From Roseivirga sp. (lineage in GTDB: Bacteria; Bacteroidota; Bacteroidia; Cytophagales; Cyclobacteriaceae), in contig JAJCYM010000048.1 in NCBI GenBank assembly GCA_029262895.1, positions 1-64,000 of the forward strand: a stretch of 64,000 nt of DNA, read 5' to 3'. Positions 27,256-33,897 of this stretch are shown here, piece by piece (the first letter of the stretch is position 1; each line of letters begins with the position of its first letter). The translations under genes and the position numbers were made by a program. The notes under the pieces are model-generated. The model did not search any database, was not told the origin of the DNA, and saw only the letters and a list, made by a program, of their open reading frames with translations.

Positions 27256-27561
27256 ATGAAGGCGGTAAAAGTACAGTATACAGTTAAGGAAGAATATGTT
27301 GAGCAGAATAAGGCGAACATTGAAAAAGTGATGAAAAGGTTGAGAGAAAACCCTATTGAAGGAATGCTCTACTCCTCTTATACCCTGGATGATGGCCAGA
27401 CATTTGTTCACATCAATATGGCCAAAAACGGAGAAACATTATCTATGCTCAATGAGGTTGAAGAATTCACTAACTTCAGGATGGCACTAAAGGCAAGTGA
27501 ACCATTGAATCCTCCAAAATCAGAAAACCTGAATTTGGTGGCCGCTGGTTTTGAAGTTTAG
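27256..27561 (+). CDS. Small ABM-like/dimeric alpha-beta barrel protein
   Basis: A 101-residue protein whose layout (strand KVQYTVKEEYV, helix NKANIEKVMKRLRENP, strand GMLYSSYTLDDGQTFVHINMA, helix LNEVEEFTNFRMAL) resembles the antibiotic biosynthesis monooxygenase-like dimeric ferredoxin fold. It is the first gene of the cluster controlled by the palindrome at 27185-27218 and is followed, one base later, by the ArsR gene. Enzymatic activity cannot be shown by sequence; it may be a small stress-linked protein. Confidence 0.8.
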   Translation: MKAVKVQYTVKEEYVEQNKANIEKVMKRLRENPIEGMLYSSYTLDDGQTFVHINMAKNGETLSMLNEVEEFTNFRMALKASEPLNPPKSENLNLVAAGFEV

Positions 27562-27562
27562 A

Positions 27563-27904
27563 ATGATTGAAATTGAGACTGATCCTGACAGGGTATTTCA
27601 TGCGCTTTCCGAGAAGAATCGAAGAAAGATAATAGAATTGCTACATCATGGCGATTCTACCCTGTTAGAAATGTCAGAATCGTTCGATATTTCCTTTCAG
27701 GCATTAAGCAAGCATATCAAGATATTGGAGCAATCCGGTGTGTTGATCAAAAAGAAAGACGGCAAATACCGAAGGCTGTCTTTAAATAGAAAAGCACTTA
27801 TGGATTCAGTAAAGTGGATTTCCTACTATTCAAGTTTCTGGAACGAGTCTTTTGATCAACTTGAACAATTGGTGAATAAAAACAGTCCAAATGCCACAAA
27901 GTAA
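27563..27904 (+). CDS. ArsR-family winged-helix transcriptional regulator
   Basis: A 113-residue regulator beginning at the ATG one base after the previous stop (an upstream TTG at 27551 would overlap). The winged helix is clear: VFHALSEKNRRKIIELL, HGDSTLLEMSESF, then the recognition helix SFQALSKHIKILEQSGVL and the wing KKKDGKYRRLSL. The C-terminal YYSSFWNESFDQLEQL segment is typical of ArsR proteins that are paired with an SRPBCC/AHSA1 gene. No metal-binding cysteines of the classic ArsR type are seen. It is expected to bind the palindrome at 27185-27218. Confidence 0.92.
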   Translation: MIEIETDPDRVFHALSEKNRRKIIELLHHGDSTLLEMSESFDISFQALSKHIKILEQSGVLIKKKDGKYRRLSLNRKALMDSVKWISYYSSFWNESFDQLEQLVNKNSPNATK

Positions 27905-28325
27905 AGTTGTCGTCAATCGTGTCTTCAATTGTTCATCCTCCGATCTTTTTAATTGGTTGATTCAACCGGAATTATTGGCTCAGTGGTTTGGTCCAAGACA
28001 ATTGAAGGTTGGGGAGGTGAGTGTTGACCTCAGGGTTGGCGGTGAACTATCAGTCGAACTAATCAAGCCTATGGGTGATCGGTTTTTGATCAAAGGGCTT
28101 TACACTCGAATAGAAGCTCCCAATTTGCTGGTTTATGATTATGGCTATGAAGGTTTGGAATCGGCACCCCCAGACAGTACCGTCACCATTAAAATTAATG
28201 ATCTTGGGATAGGAAAATGTGAATTAAATCTCACACAGGAAATCAATCAAGCGGCTGACGAAATGAGTGATCGCGAGGCTGCTTGGAACGGGATGTTCAA
28301 TCACTTAGAAGAACTAATCAAATAA
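27891..28325 (+). CDS. SRPBCC/AHSA1 domain protein
   Basis: A 144-residue START-like protein with the AHSA1 (activator of Hsp90 ATPase homologue 1-like) pattern: VVVNRVFNCSSSDLFNWLIQPELLAQWFG at the N terminus, with the WFGP motif, a central DLRVGGELSVEL strand pair, and a C-terminal helix from about residue 118 (EMSDREAAWNGMFNHLEEL). The cavity probably binds a small hydrophobic ligand. Overlaps the ArsR gene by 14 bases; the ArsR/SRPBCC pair is a known recurring arrangement of unclear function. Confidence 0.9.
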   Translation: MPQSKVVVNRVFNCSSSDLFNWLIQPELLAQWFGPRQLKVGEVSVDLRVGGELSVELIKPMGDRFLIKGLYTRIEAPNLLVYDYGYEGLESAPPDSTVTIKINDLGIGKCELNLTQEINQAADEMSDREAAWNGMFNHLEELIK

Positions 28326-28330
28326 AGAGT

Positions 28331-28654
28331 ATGGGGATTAAAGGGGATAAATTGACGCAGGATGCCACACTGGCCGCGGAAGAACTTGTAGAAAAATTGT
28401 CAGCAATTGAAGGTATTACTTCAAAAAAGATGTTTGGTGGACACGGTCTGTTTCACGCAGACAAAATGTTTGGTTTGATGAATTCTCAAGGCGAGGCTTA
28501 CTTGAAAGTAGATCAATCTAATCGAGCTGACTTTGAACAGGCAGGCGGCCATCAACACGGAAAGATGCCTTATTTTTCCATACCTGTAGATGTGCGTGAC
28601 GATCAAGACCTACTTATTGAGTGGGCAAATAAGTCGATTACCATCTCCAAATAG
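28331..28654 (+). CDS. TfoX N-terminal domain protein
   Basis: A 107-residue protein with the TfoX_N layout: a helix ending VEKLSAIEGI, then KKMFGGHGLFHADKMFGLMNSQGEAYLKVD, and the final PYFSIPVDVRDDQDLLIEWANKSI. Seen in many proteins of uncertain function outside the competence regulator TfoX. The ATG at 28331 follows the SRPBCC stop by five bases; an upstream start would overlap it. It is the last gene of the palindrome-controlled cluster. Confidence 0.87.
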   Translation: MGIKGDKLTQDATLAAEELVEKLSAIEGITSKKMFGGHGLFHADKMFGLMNSQGEAYLKVDQSNRADFEQAGGHQHGKMPYFSIPVDVRDDQDLLIEWANKSITISK

Positions 28655-28822
28655 GAGTCCCAAATCGGATTGATTTTTGGCTCCAGCTAGCATTTTGCCA
28701 TGCCCCATTAAACAAAAAAGGGGCTGAAATATCCAACACATAAGAGTTATTGCGGCATTGAGAATAGAATTAGCCTAGATCAACACTTTTGGTTAAATTC
28801 AAATGAGCACATCAAAATTTAG

Positions 28823-29236
28823 ATGAATCCCAGGATTAAAAGAGTTTTCTTAATACTTGTCATTTTTCAGGGTTTGCATTCCATCGAGGAATATGTCGGC
28901 AAACTTTGGGAGGTATTCCCACCAGCCACAGCACTTAGCGGATTGATTTCAGAAAATCTTGAGACTGGATTTCTCATAATCAACATCGGCCTTTTTGTTT
29001 TCGGGATACTCTGCTGGGCCTTTTCTATAAATAGAGACCATTCCTCTGCCAGAGGCCTAATGGGCTTCTGGGTTATTCTTGAAATTATCAACGGCATTGG
29101 TCATCCCATCTGGGCCATTGTGCAATTGAATTATACTCCCGGATTAATCACAGCACCCTTTCTGCTTTATTTTGCTATAAGTTTGATTAGAGTACCCTAC
29201 CACAAAGCTCCAACCATAAAAATTGAAATCGATTGA
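28823..29236 (+). CDS. HXXEE domain membrane protein
   Basis: A 137-residue membrane protein. The first helix carries the motif that names the family, H-S-I-E-E in GLHSIEEY (residues 18-25), and a second conserved GHPIW lies near residue 92. Four hydrophobic helices are seen (about 7-22, 46-66, 80-102 and 107-124). The histidine and glutamates face the membrane and could bind a metal, but no function is established for the family. The next gene starts seven bases after its stop. Confidence 0.87.
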   Translation: MNPRIKRVFLILVIFQGLHSIEEYVGKLWEVFPPATALSGLISENLETGFLIINIGLFVFGILCWAFSINRDHSSARGLMGFWVILEIINGIGHPIWAIVQLNYTPGLITAPFLLYFAISLIRVPYHKAPTIKIEID

Positions 29237-29243
29237 AGTATAT

Positions 29244-30101
29244 ATGAAGTGTTCGCTACTTCTTTGCCTTATTAGTCTACTGACTATCGGCTGCTCCACA
29301 ACGCTTGACAATTCCGAATCGGGACCTCATGAAATTACTACCTACTCCTACCACAGGAACGGAAATATTGTATGGGTGAAAGAAGAAAACCAACTCCTTA
29401 ATAGTGAATTGGTCCCCTACCTTTCTTATTTAACACAACAGGAATATGATAATAATGGAAACTTATTGAAAGAAGTCGTTTACGATTTAACAGAAACAGA
29501 CACATCCCTGTCAGACATTCTTATTCAAAGGTTTAACAAAGACAATCAATTGACCTACAGCATGGATTCTAGCGGCTCTGGTCAGGATTTCACCGAGTAT
29601 CAGTACTCGCAGGGGAAGCTTCAAAAAACGGATAGGATATCAATTATCTACAAGAGAGACCTTGCGAATATGCGATTAGAAATTCTGTCTGTAGATACTT
29701 CAAGAGTAGTCCTTTTGCCTCAATATCGGGACACCATTAACCACCAAACAATTTCATTAAGCTGGGATTACTCTTTTCAAAGACTTTTTAAAGAATTAAC
29801 CCCAGACACTACGATGATTGCACATAGCTATGATAAACAGGGTAATCAAATTGAATCTCTTTCAACTAAAAACGGCAAGCTCCTTTGGGTTTCTGATTCT
29901 GAATTTGATCACAAGAATCAACTTGTCTCAGATAGAACATTTAGTTCCGAATCCGGCCTATCGAAATCTACCTACGCATATGATGATCAGGGAAACGAGA
30001 TAACAGAGGTGATTGAGTCTTCAACCTTTAAGTACAGAACAGAAAAAAAGTATAACAAGGACAATCAACTTATTGAAACAAGAACCTATTGGAACAATTA
30101 G
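29244..30101 (+). CDS. Lipoprotein with YD-like repeats
   Basis: A 285-residue protein with a lipoprotein leader (LLTIGC, lipid on Cys17 from the ATG at 29244). The mature part has repeated strand pairs containing Tyr-Asp or Phe-Asp pairs and Asn-Gly or Gly-Asn turns (QEYDNNGNLL, RFNKDNQLTY, SYDKQGNQIE, EFDHKNQLVS, AYDDQGNEIT, KYNKDNQLIE), a pattern like the YD/RHS-type repeats and MORN-like shells, about 20 residues each. It is thus probably a small extracytoplasmic beta-structure. The stop of this gene abuts the GNAT remnant. Confidence 0.8.
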   Translation: MKCSLLLCLISLLTIGCSTTLDNSESGPHEITTYSYHRNGNIVWVKEENQLLNSELVPYLSYLTQQEYDNNGNLLKEVVYDLTETDTSLSDILIQRFNKDNQLTYSMDSSGSGQDFTEYQYSQGKLQKTDRISIIYKRDLANMRLEILSVDTSRVVLLPQYRDTINHQTISLSWDYSFQRLFKELTPDTTMIAHSYDKQGNQIESLSTKNGKLLWVSDSEFDHKNQLVSDRTFSSESGLSKSTYAYDDQGNEITEVIESSTFKYRTEKKYNKDNQLIETRTYWNN

Positions 30102-30229
30102 CCCAATTCTTTTTCCATAAATGCCGTACTCTTAATTGGATTGTCATAGTATGGTTCAATCTCATAAAAGCCGATCTTTTTATATAGACTCCGAACCGCT
30201 TGCATTGTGGGTAATGTATCCAATCGCAT
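30098..30229 (-). pseudogene. Remnant of a GNAT acetyltransferase (C-terminal tail only)
   Basis: On the minus strand the frame reads MRLDTLPTMQAVRSLYKKIG, then FYEIEPYYDNPIKSTAFMEKEL. This matches the last third of GNAT acetyltransferases (the pattern LDT-P-M--A--LY-K-GF-E---YY-NP and the final F-EK-L). The catalytic and acetyl-CoA-binding parts are absent; the frame upstream (to 30319) encodes no recognisable GNAT sequence and runs into the leader of the next gene on the other strand. Most likely the fragment left after deletion of the 5' part. Confidence 0.7.
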
Positions 30230-30321
30230 TTTTAATGCAACCAAGAATATAAACCGATTGCACATATTTGCTTTTGGTATGGTTCTTGGAAAACCAAGAC
30301 CGAACAAACAAAAACTCAATA

Positions 30322-30966
30322 ATGAAATACATTTTTACTGTCATCTTTCTCGGCCTCCTTAGCCTAACTACTTTTTCTCAAAATAGACTTTATGAAAATC
30401 CACAATTTGATGAGCTTGCTCAAGATCACGAGGTCATCGCTATCATGCCCTTTAAAACCTCGATAAACCTGAGGCCGAAACAAATGAAACGACTTAGCCC
30501 AGGACAGCTTGAACGAATGGAAGACTCGGAGTCAATTGGAATTCAAGCCGCCCTCTATTCTTGGTTGTTGACCAGGGAAAAGAGGAAAGGGCTAAGTGTT
30601 GAGGTTCAAGATCCGGCCATTACCAATGCCATTCTTAACAAAGCCATGATTGATACAAAAAGTGCTCAAAACTACACACCAACTGAATTGGCAGAATTGC
30701 TAGGCGTGGATGCAGTGGTTATGGGCTCCTTCAAGACAGACAAACCAATTTCAGAAGCAACCGCCCTCCTCATCGAATCGGTATTCAACTGGGGTGGAAG
30801 TGCTACTAACAAGGCCGTCATGAATTTGTATATCTATAATGCTAAAGACAGTGAAGTATTAATCAACTATCACAGATCATTGGATGGTTCATTAGGAAGT
30901 AATATGGACAACCTAATCAATCGACTCATGAGAAAGATTACAAGAAAAATGGCCTACACGAAATAA
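30322..30966 (+). CDS. Exported protein of unknown function
   Basis: A 214-residue protein starting at the ATG at 30322 with a signal peptide (residues 1-19, ending TTFSQ). The mature chain contains HEVIAIMPFKTSINLRPKQ in pieces, a helix with IQAALYSWLLTREKRKGL, then a nucleotide-free LAELLGVDAVVMGSF strand-helix and a C-terminal LINRLMRKITRKMAY. The phrase LLGVDAVVMGSF is like that of DUF799/TPR-associated GNA1162-type lipoprotein domains (TolB-N-like fold) that sense or form envelope complexes, but the match is weak. An intrinsic terminator follows. Confidence 0.78.
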   Translation: MKYIFTVIFLGLLSLTTFSQNRLYENPQFDELAQDHEVIAIMPFKTSINLRPKQMKRLSPGQLERMEDSESIGIQAALYSWLLTREKRKGLSVEVQDPAITNAILNKAMIDTKSAQNYTPTELAELLGVDAVVMGSFKTDKPISEATALLIESVFNWGGSATNKAVMNLYIYNAKDSEVLINYHRSLDGSLGSNMDNLINRLMRKITRKMAYTK

Positions 30967-30992
30967 GCTGAACAGAGTTCAGGGCAAAAAAG

Positions 30993-31039
30993 AAATCCTC
31001 AGGTTCATCTTTCAACGACTTTGAGGATTTTTCTTTTCT
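30993..31039 (+). terminator. Terminator between convergent genes (probably bidirectional)
   Basis: AAATCCTCA (30993-31001) pairs with TGAGGATTT (31022-31030) and is followed by TTCTTTTC; an A-rich run precedes the stem so it can act on both strands. The loop is 20 bases. It lies between the plus-strand exported protein and the minus-strand lipoprotein. Confidence 0.7.
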
Positions 31040-31057
31040 ATGCAATCTTTCACCCGA

Positions 31058-31936
31058 TCAGTCTGGAAGAAAGTTGTGTTGCTTAACAAACCAGCGACCG
31101 AGGTTCTCAACAAGTGGCGCTGGCATGAATTCAAATTTGTTGATGTCTGTCAGGAAAAATATTCTGGATCTGGGGTGTTCAAGCAAACCCATATATGGCA
31201 TACCTGTAGGCTCATCTGAATCTCTAATACCGTTATAATTAAGATCTACATAAGCGTCTTCTGAAAACCATCCCAAAACCCGGATGTTCTTGTTTTCTTC
31301 GGCATTCATCAATGCAGAAGCTGCAGGAATTCTATCCAGTAGTTCTATCCCCTCGGTGATGGCATGATCTGCAAATCGAACAACATCTGAATAGGGAACG
31401 CCTCGTGCGGATTTGTACTCAATCACTGATCCGTCAAATTCCAACCCCAGCATTTCTGCCAGCTTGTCTCCATAAAGAGCATTCGTTCTGTGATCGGTAA
31501 TCATTAACAAGCACACTCCATCATCCACTACATTTTGATAGGCTTCCAATTCATGTGGCTTGTAATCCGCATAACTTCCGGTTCTGATGATCAACTCATA
31601 ATCCTCAAGCACAGCATCATTGATGATATCACCTCTTCCAAGTTCATCAACCGTAAACCCCGCTTGTCTAAAATAATTGGCGAGGGGGCTTCCTTGATGA
31701 TATTTGTCCGGATCATATGTGCCTTCCTGAGGGAACCACCAGCCACCACCTCCATGAGAAGCGTCCACCAAAATTTTTAATCCTTCTCCAAAATTGCCGG
31801 GAGAATCAATATTGATTTCACCATTATCTGAAAAATCCTCATCATTACCACAGGCAAATAATATAAACATGCACAAGACAGGCAATAACCTGACAATAAG
31901 TACCTTTCTCACATTAATCTTTTTCATTTTTTCCAT
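31058..31936 (-). CDS. Lipoprotein with GATase-like/DUF4350-type fold
   Basis: A 292-residue protein with a lipoprotein leader (LFACGN, lipid on Cys29). After a short linker the chain contains a GATase1-like core: KILVDASHGGGGWWFP, then YELIIRTGSYADYKPHELEAYQNVVDDG with the usual loop, LLMITDHRTN, and near the end GRWFVKQHNF. It contains an EF-hand-like DLNYNGIRDSDEP loop (about residues 232-244) that may bind calcium. The start could also be the Met four codons later. Function unknown; the DUF4350-like fold is inferred from the general layout. Confidence 0.75.
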   Translation of the reverse strand: MEKMKKINVRKVLIVRLLPVLCMFILFACGNDEDFSDNGEINIDSPGNFGEGLKILVDASHGGGGWWFPQEGTYDPDKYHQGSPLANYFRQAGFTVDELGRGDIINDAVLEDYELIIRTGSYADYKPHELEAYQNVVDDGVCLLMITDHRTNALYGDKLAEMLGLEFDGSVIEYKSARGVPYSDVVRFADHAITEGIELLDRIPAASALMNAEENKNIRVLGWFSEDAYVDLNYNGIRDSDEPTGMPYMGLLEHPRSRIFFLTDINKFEFMPAPLVENLGRWFVKQHNFLPD

Positions 31937-32180
31937 TTCTCCTTTTAACTGTTTCTAGCCCATAAGCCTGGACCTTTCCTTATACATCACAAGAAAAAGT
32001 CAAAGGGTTGGTAAACGACAGAGGTTTCTATTCGCCTGATATTAATACCTAGTTTTTTAGAAAAGCATTGTGAAAACAAGACAGTGCTGTTCAAAGCAAT
32101 GGAGTGCACAAGTCATGGAAAGGCTGATGGGCCTTGATAAGAAAGATCAAACTTTAGTTCAAAGATGGAGAAAGAGAAAT
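31937..32180. other. Noncoding spacer without recognisable content
   Basis: About 240 bases between the lipoprotein start and the gamma-glutamylcyclotransferase-like stop, both on the minus strand. I see no conserved ORF, RNA or repeat; the segment presumably holds the promoter of the lipoprotein gene. A purine-rich ribosome-binding site (AGGAG) lies two bases before the ATG at 31936. Confidence 0.4.
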
Positions 32181-32522
32181 TTAATTCCCTTTAAGCCTGT
32201 AAACATAAGCCTCAATATTGCCATTAGCAGTCTGGACTGAGGTCAAAACCCGTTCATACTCCTCCCCTTCAAATTCATCCAGCCTCTTCCAATGAACAAT
32301 CAATTCCTGTGAAGAAAACACAAAGCCATTGACGGTTTCTCCACGCTCATCCAATATGATACCTGGGAATCCAAGGGATGCTCCCCATCCTTCTTTTTTT
32401 AAATATCCTTTTACCTTGGCCGGTACCCATGAACCTTCAAGCCCGCTCAGGTGATGTGCATTCTCCTCGCCAGGGGCCAATGACCCATATACAAAAAGAT
32501 GTTCGGTTAAAGCCATACCCAA
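32181..32522 (-). CDS. Gamma-glutamylcyclotransferase-like (AIG2) protein
   Basis: A 113-residue protein of the AIG2/GGCT family. The N-terminal motif FVYGSLAPGEENAH (YGSL), the SWVPAKVKGYLKKEGWG strand and the LDEFEGEEYERVL motif with the catalytic Glu are all present, and the length matches the single-domain family. These enzymes cleave gamma-glutamyl-amine or similar bonds. Substrate cannot be told. It follows the MBL-TPR gene on the minus strand with 11 bases between stop and start, suggesting co-transcription. Confidence 0.9.
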   Translation of the reverse strand: MGMALTEHLFVYGSLAPGEENAHHLSGLEGSWVPAKVKGYLKKEGWGASLGFPGIILDERGETVNGFVFSSQELIVHWKRLDEFEGEEYERVLTSVQTANGNIEAYVYRLKGN

Positions 32523-32533
32523 ATAGATTTCAC

Positions 32534-33712
32534 CTATTTGTTACCAAATTTAGTAATGTAATCTTGTGCTGCTTTGATATCATTAAGATTAGTGATGCGA
32601 TCATGTCTGGCCAGCCATCGATATTGCTGTAGTGCCAATTGGAACCGCCCCAACTTATCATAACCTTGAGCCAACAGTTTTCTCGCGCTCACCTCCCTAC
32701 TCCAATCAGCATTAGGTGTCCTTGCCAAAGCTTTTTCCATTAGCTCAACAGCTTCCTGATGTTTCTCCTGCCTTGCCAACAAATTCGCTTTCTGCAAATA
32801 GCCATTCAGGGTATAAGGTGCCAATTCAATCACTTTGTTCAGGTGAGACATTGCTTCTTCTGCAACATCAGTCTTACCTGTGCGAAGCAATGCCGAGGCT
32901 TTTCCGGTCTCGACCAGCGCTTTAACATAGTCTTCTGGCCATGCGCTTACTGTAGCGGACGGCTGCAAGTGCAAAATGCTTGAAGTCATCGATTTAGTCA
33001 GTTCAGTACTATTGCCACTCACATTGTTAATGGATTCCTTACCGGTTAACCATTCATCGACCGGTTGCATCCAGTTTTTGTAATCAGTGATCTGTGGAAG
33101 AAGATAATGATTGGGAATGTAGGTAGCATCTCCTTTAAATTTTTCAAAATGGGCATCGGTGGGTTGTCCTATGATATAGTCCATATTGCCTAGCGCGGCC
33201 ACTTCGTCATCCGATACCACCTCATTATCCCCCAAGTGGCCAACTTTAATACCGTCCATTTCCACTACCCAAATGGTATTGTAAGCCTGAAAGCCCCGTT
33301 TACTCATTTCCTCAGCACCTCCATGTTTACTTGCTATCCCTGTAAATGTCACATCATTAAAGCTATACTCCCCTGCTTCTCGAAATACCGGAACATTTTG
33401 ACTAAAGTGCTTACTGGCGTCATGGTCAAAATGTGGGTGGGTGATTAAAACAAAGTCCACATCGATCTTTGTTGGAAATTCATATCCTAGAGCAAAGTAA
33501 CTCTGATATGGATCAATCAGCACACGGGTACCTTCGGAAGATTCCAATATAAAAGCGGCATGTGCCAAATACTCAATCTTCGGGTTTTGGGCCTTTATAT
33601 TTAGAATTCCACAACAACCTAAAACGATTACAATCAATAATTTTCTCACTGCATTAAAGAGTTTAAGTGACTTGCTAAAAAGATCATTAAAGATAGGCAG
33701 TCGCCAACGCAT
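32534..33712 (-). CDS. Metallo-beta-lactamase fold hydrolase with C-terminal TPR region
   Basis: A 392-residue protein with an uncleaved or cleaved N-terminal hydrophobic segment (about residues 22-41, ending IKAQN). The MBL-fold core (about 45-230) has the zinc motif THPHFDHD (H90-ish, H92, D94, H95 by position) and further His residues in ASKHGG and PNHYLLP. The C-terminal third has at least two TPR-like helices (AEEAMSHLNKVIELAPYTLNGYLQKANLLARQ, seen in part). The combination suggests an exported hydrolase with a protein-binding tail; the substrate is unknown. Confidence 0.85.
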   Translation of the reverse strand: MRWRLPIFNDLFSKSLKLFNAVRKLLIVIVLGCCGILNIKAQNPKIEYLAHAAFILESSEGTRVLIDPYQSYFALGYEFPTKIDVDFVLITHPHFDHDASKHFSQNVPVFREAGEYSFNDVTFTGIASKHGGAEEMSKRGFQAYNTIWVVEMDGIKVGHLGDNEVVSDDEVAALGNMDYIIGQPTDAHFEKFKGDATYIPNHYLLPQITDYKNWMQPVDEWLTGKESINNVSGNSTELTKSMTSSILHLQPSATVSAWPEDYVKALVETGKASALLRTGKTDVAEEAMSHLNKVIELAPYTLNGYLQKANLLARQEKHQEAVELMEKALARTPNADWSREVSARKLLAQGYDKLGRFQLALQQYRWLARHDRITNLNDIKAAQDYITKFGNK

Positions 33713-33763
33713 CTATCCCAAATAAATGCTGAATGGAATACCAGTTAAGCATCAAGTGTAGTC

Positions 33764-33838
33764 CAGCTTACAATTCATTGTGAAATTGTAGGTGAAGCTC
33801 AAAATGGACAGGAGGCCATTGCTCTGATCAACAAGTCC
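33764..33838 (+). pseudogene. Remnant of a LytTR-type response regulator
   Basis: A plus-strand frame reads QLTIHCEIVGEAQNGQEA, then IALINKS, in a stretch with no intact gene. It is the segment after helix 1 of a response regulator receiver domain; the intact LytTR regulator encoded at 38681 has CAIVGEAENGVTAIDLIRK at the same place. Nothing that matches the phosphoacceptor strand or the LytTR domain follows; the frame ends at 33900 in the stop region of the neighbouring permease. Only about 25 residues of homology remain. Confidence 0.62.
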
Positions 33839-33897
33839 ATTGAAAGAGAGTGCGTTTCCTTGAACTTGTTTGTTGATGTCACTTTCGGGACTGAAAA

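Noticed and set aside
28702-28724. GCCCC/GGGGC hairpin with A-rich loop
   Set aside because: The stem is only five base pairs with a 13-base loop and no T-run, so it is not a convincing terminator.
31937-32180. Possible small gene in the spacer before the lipoprotein
   Set aside because: All frames are short or without recognisable pattern; the candidate frames show no conserved features.
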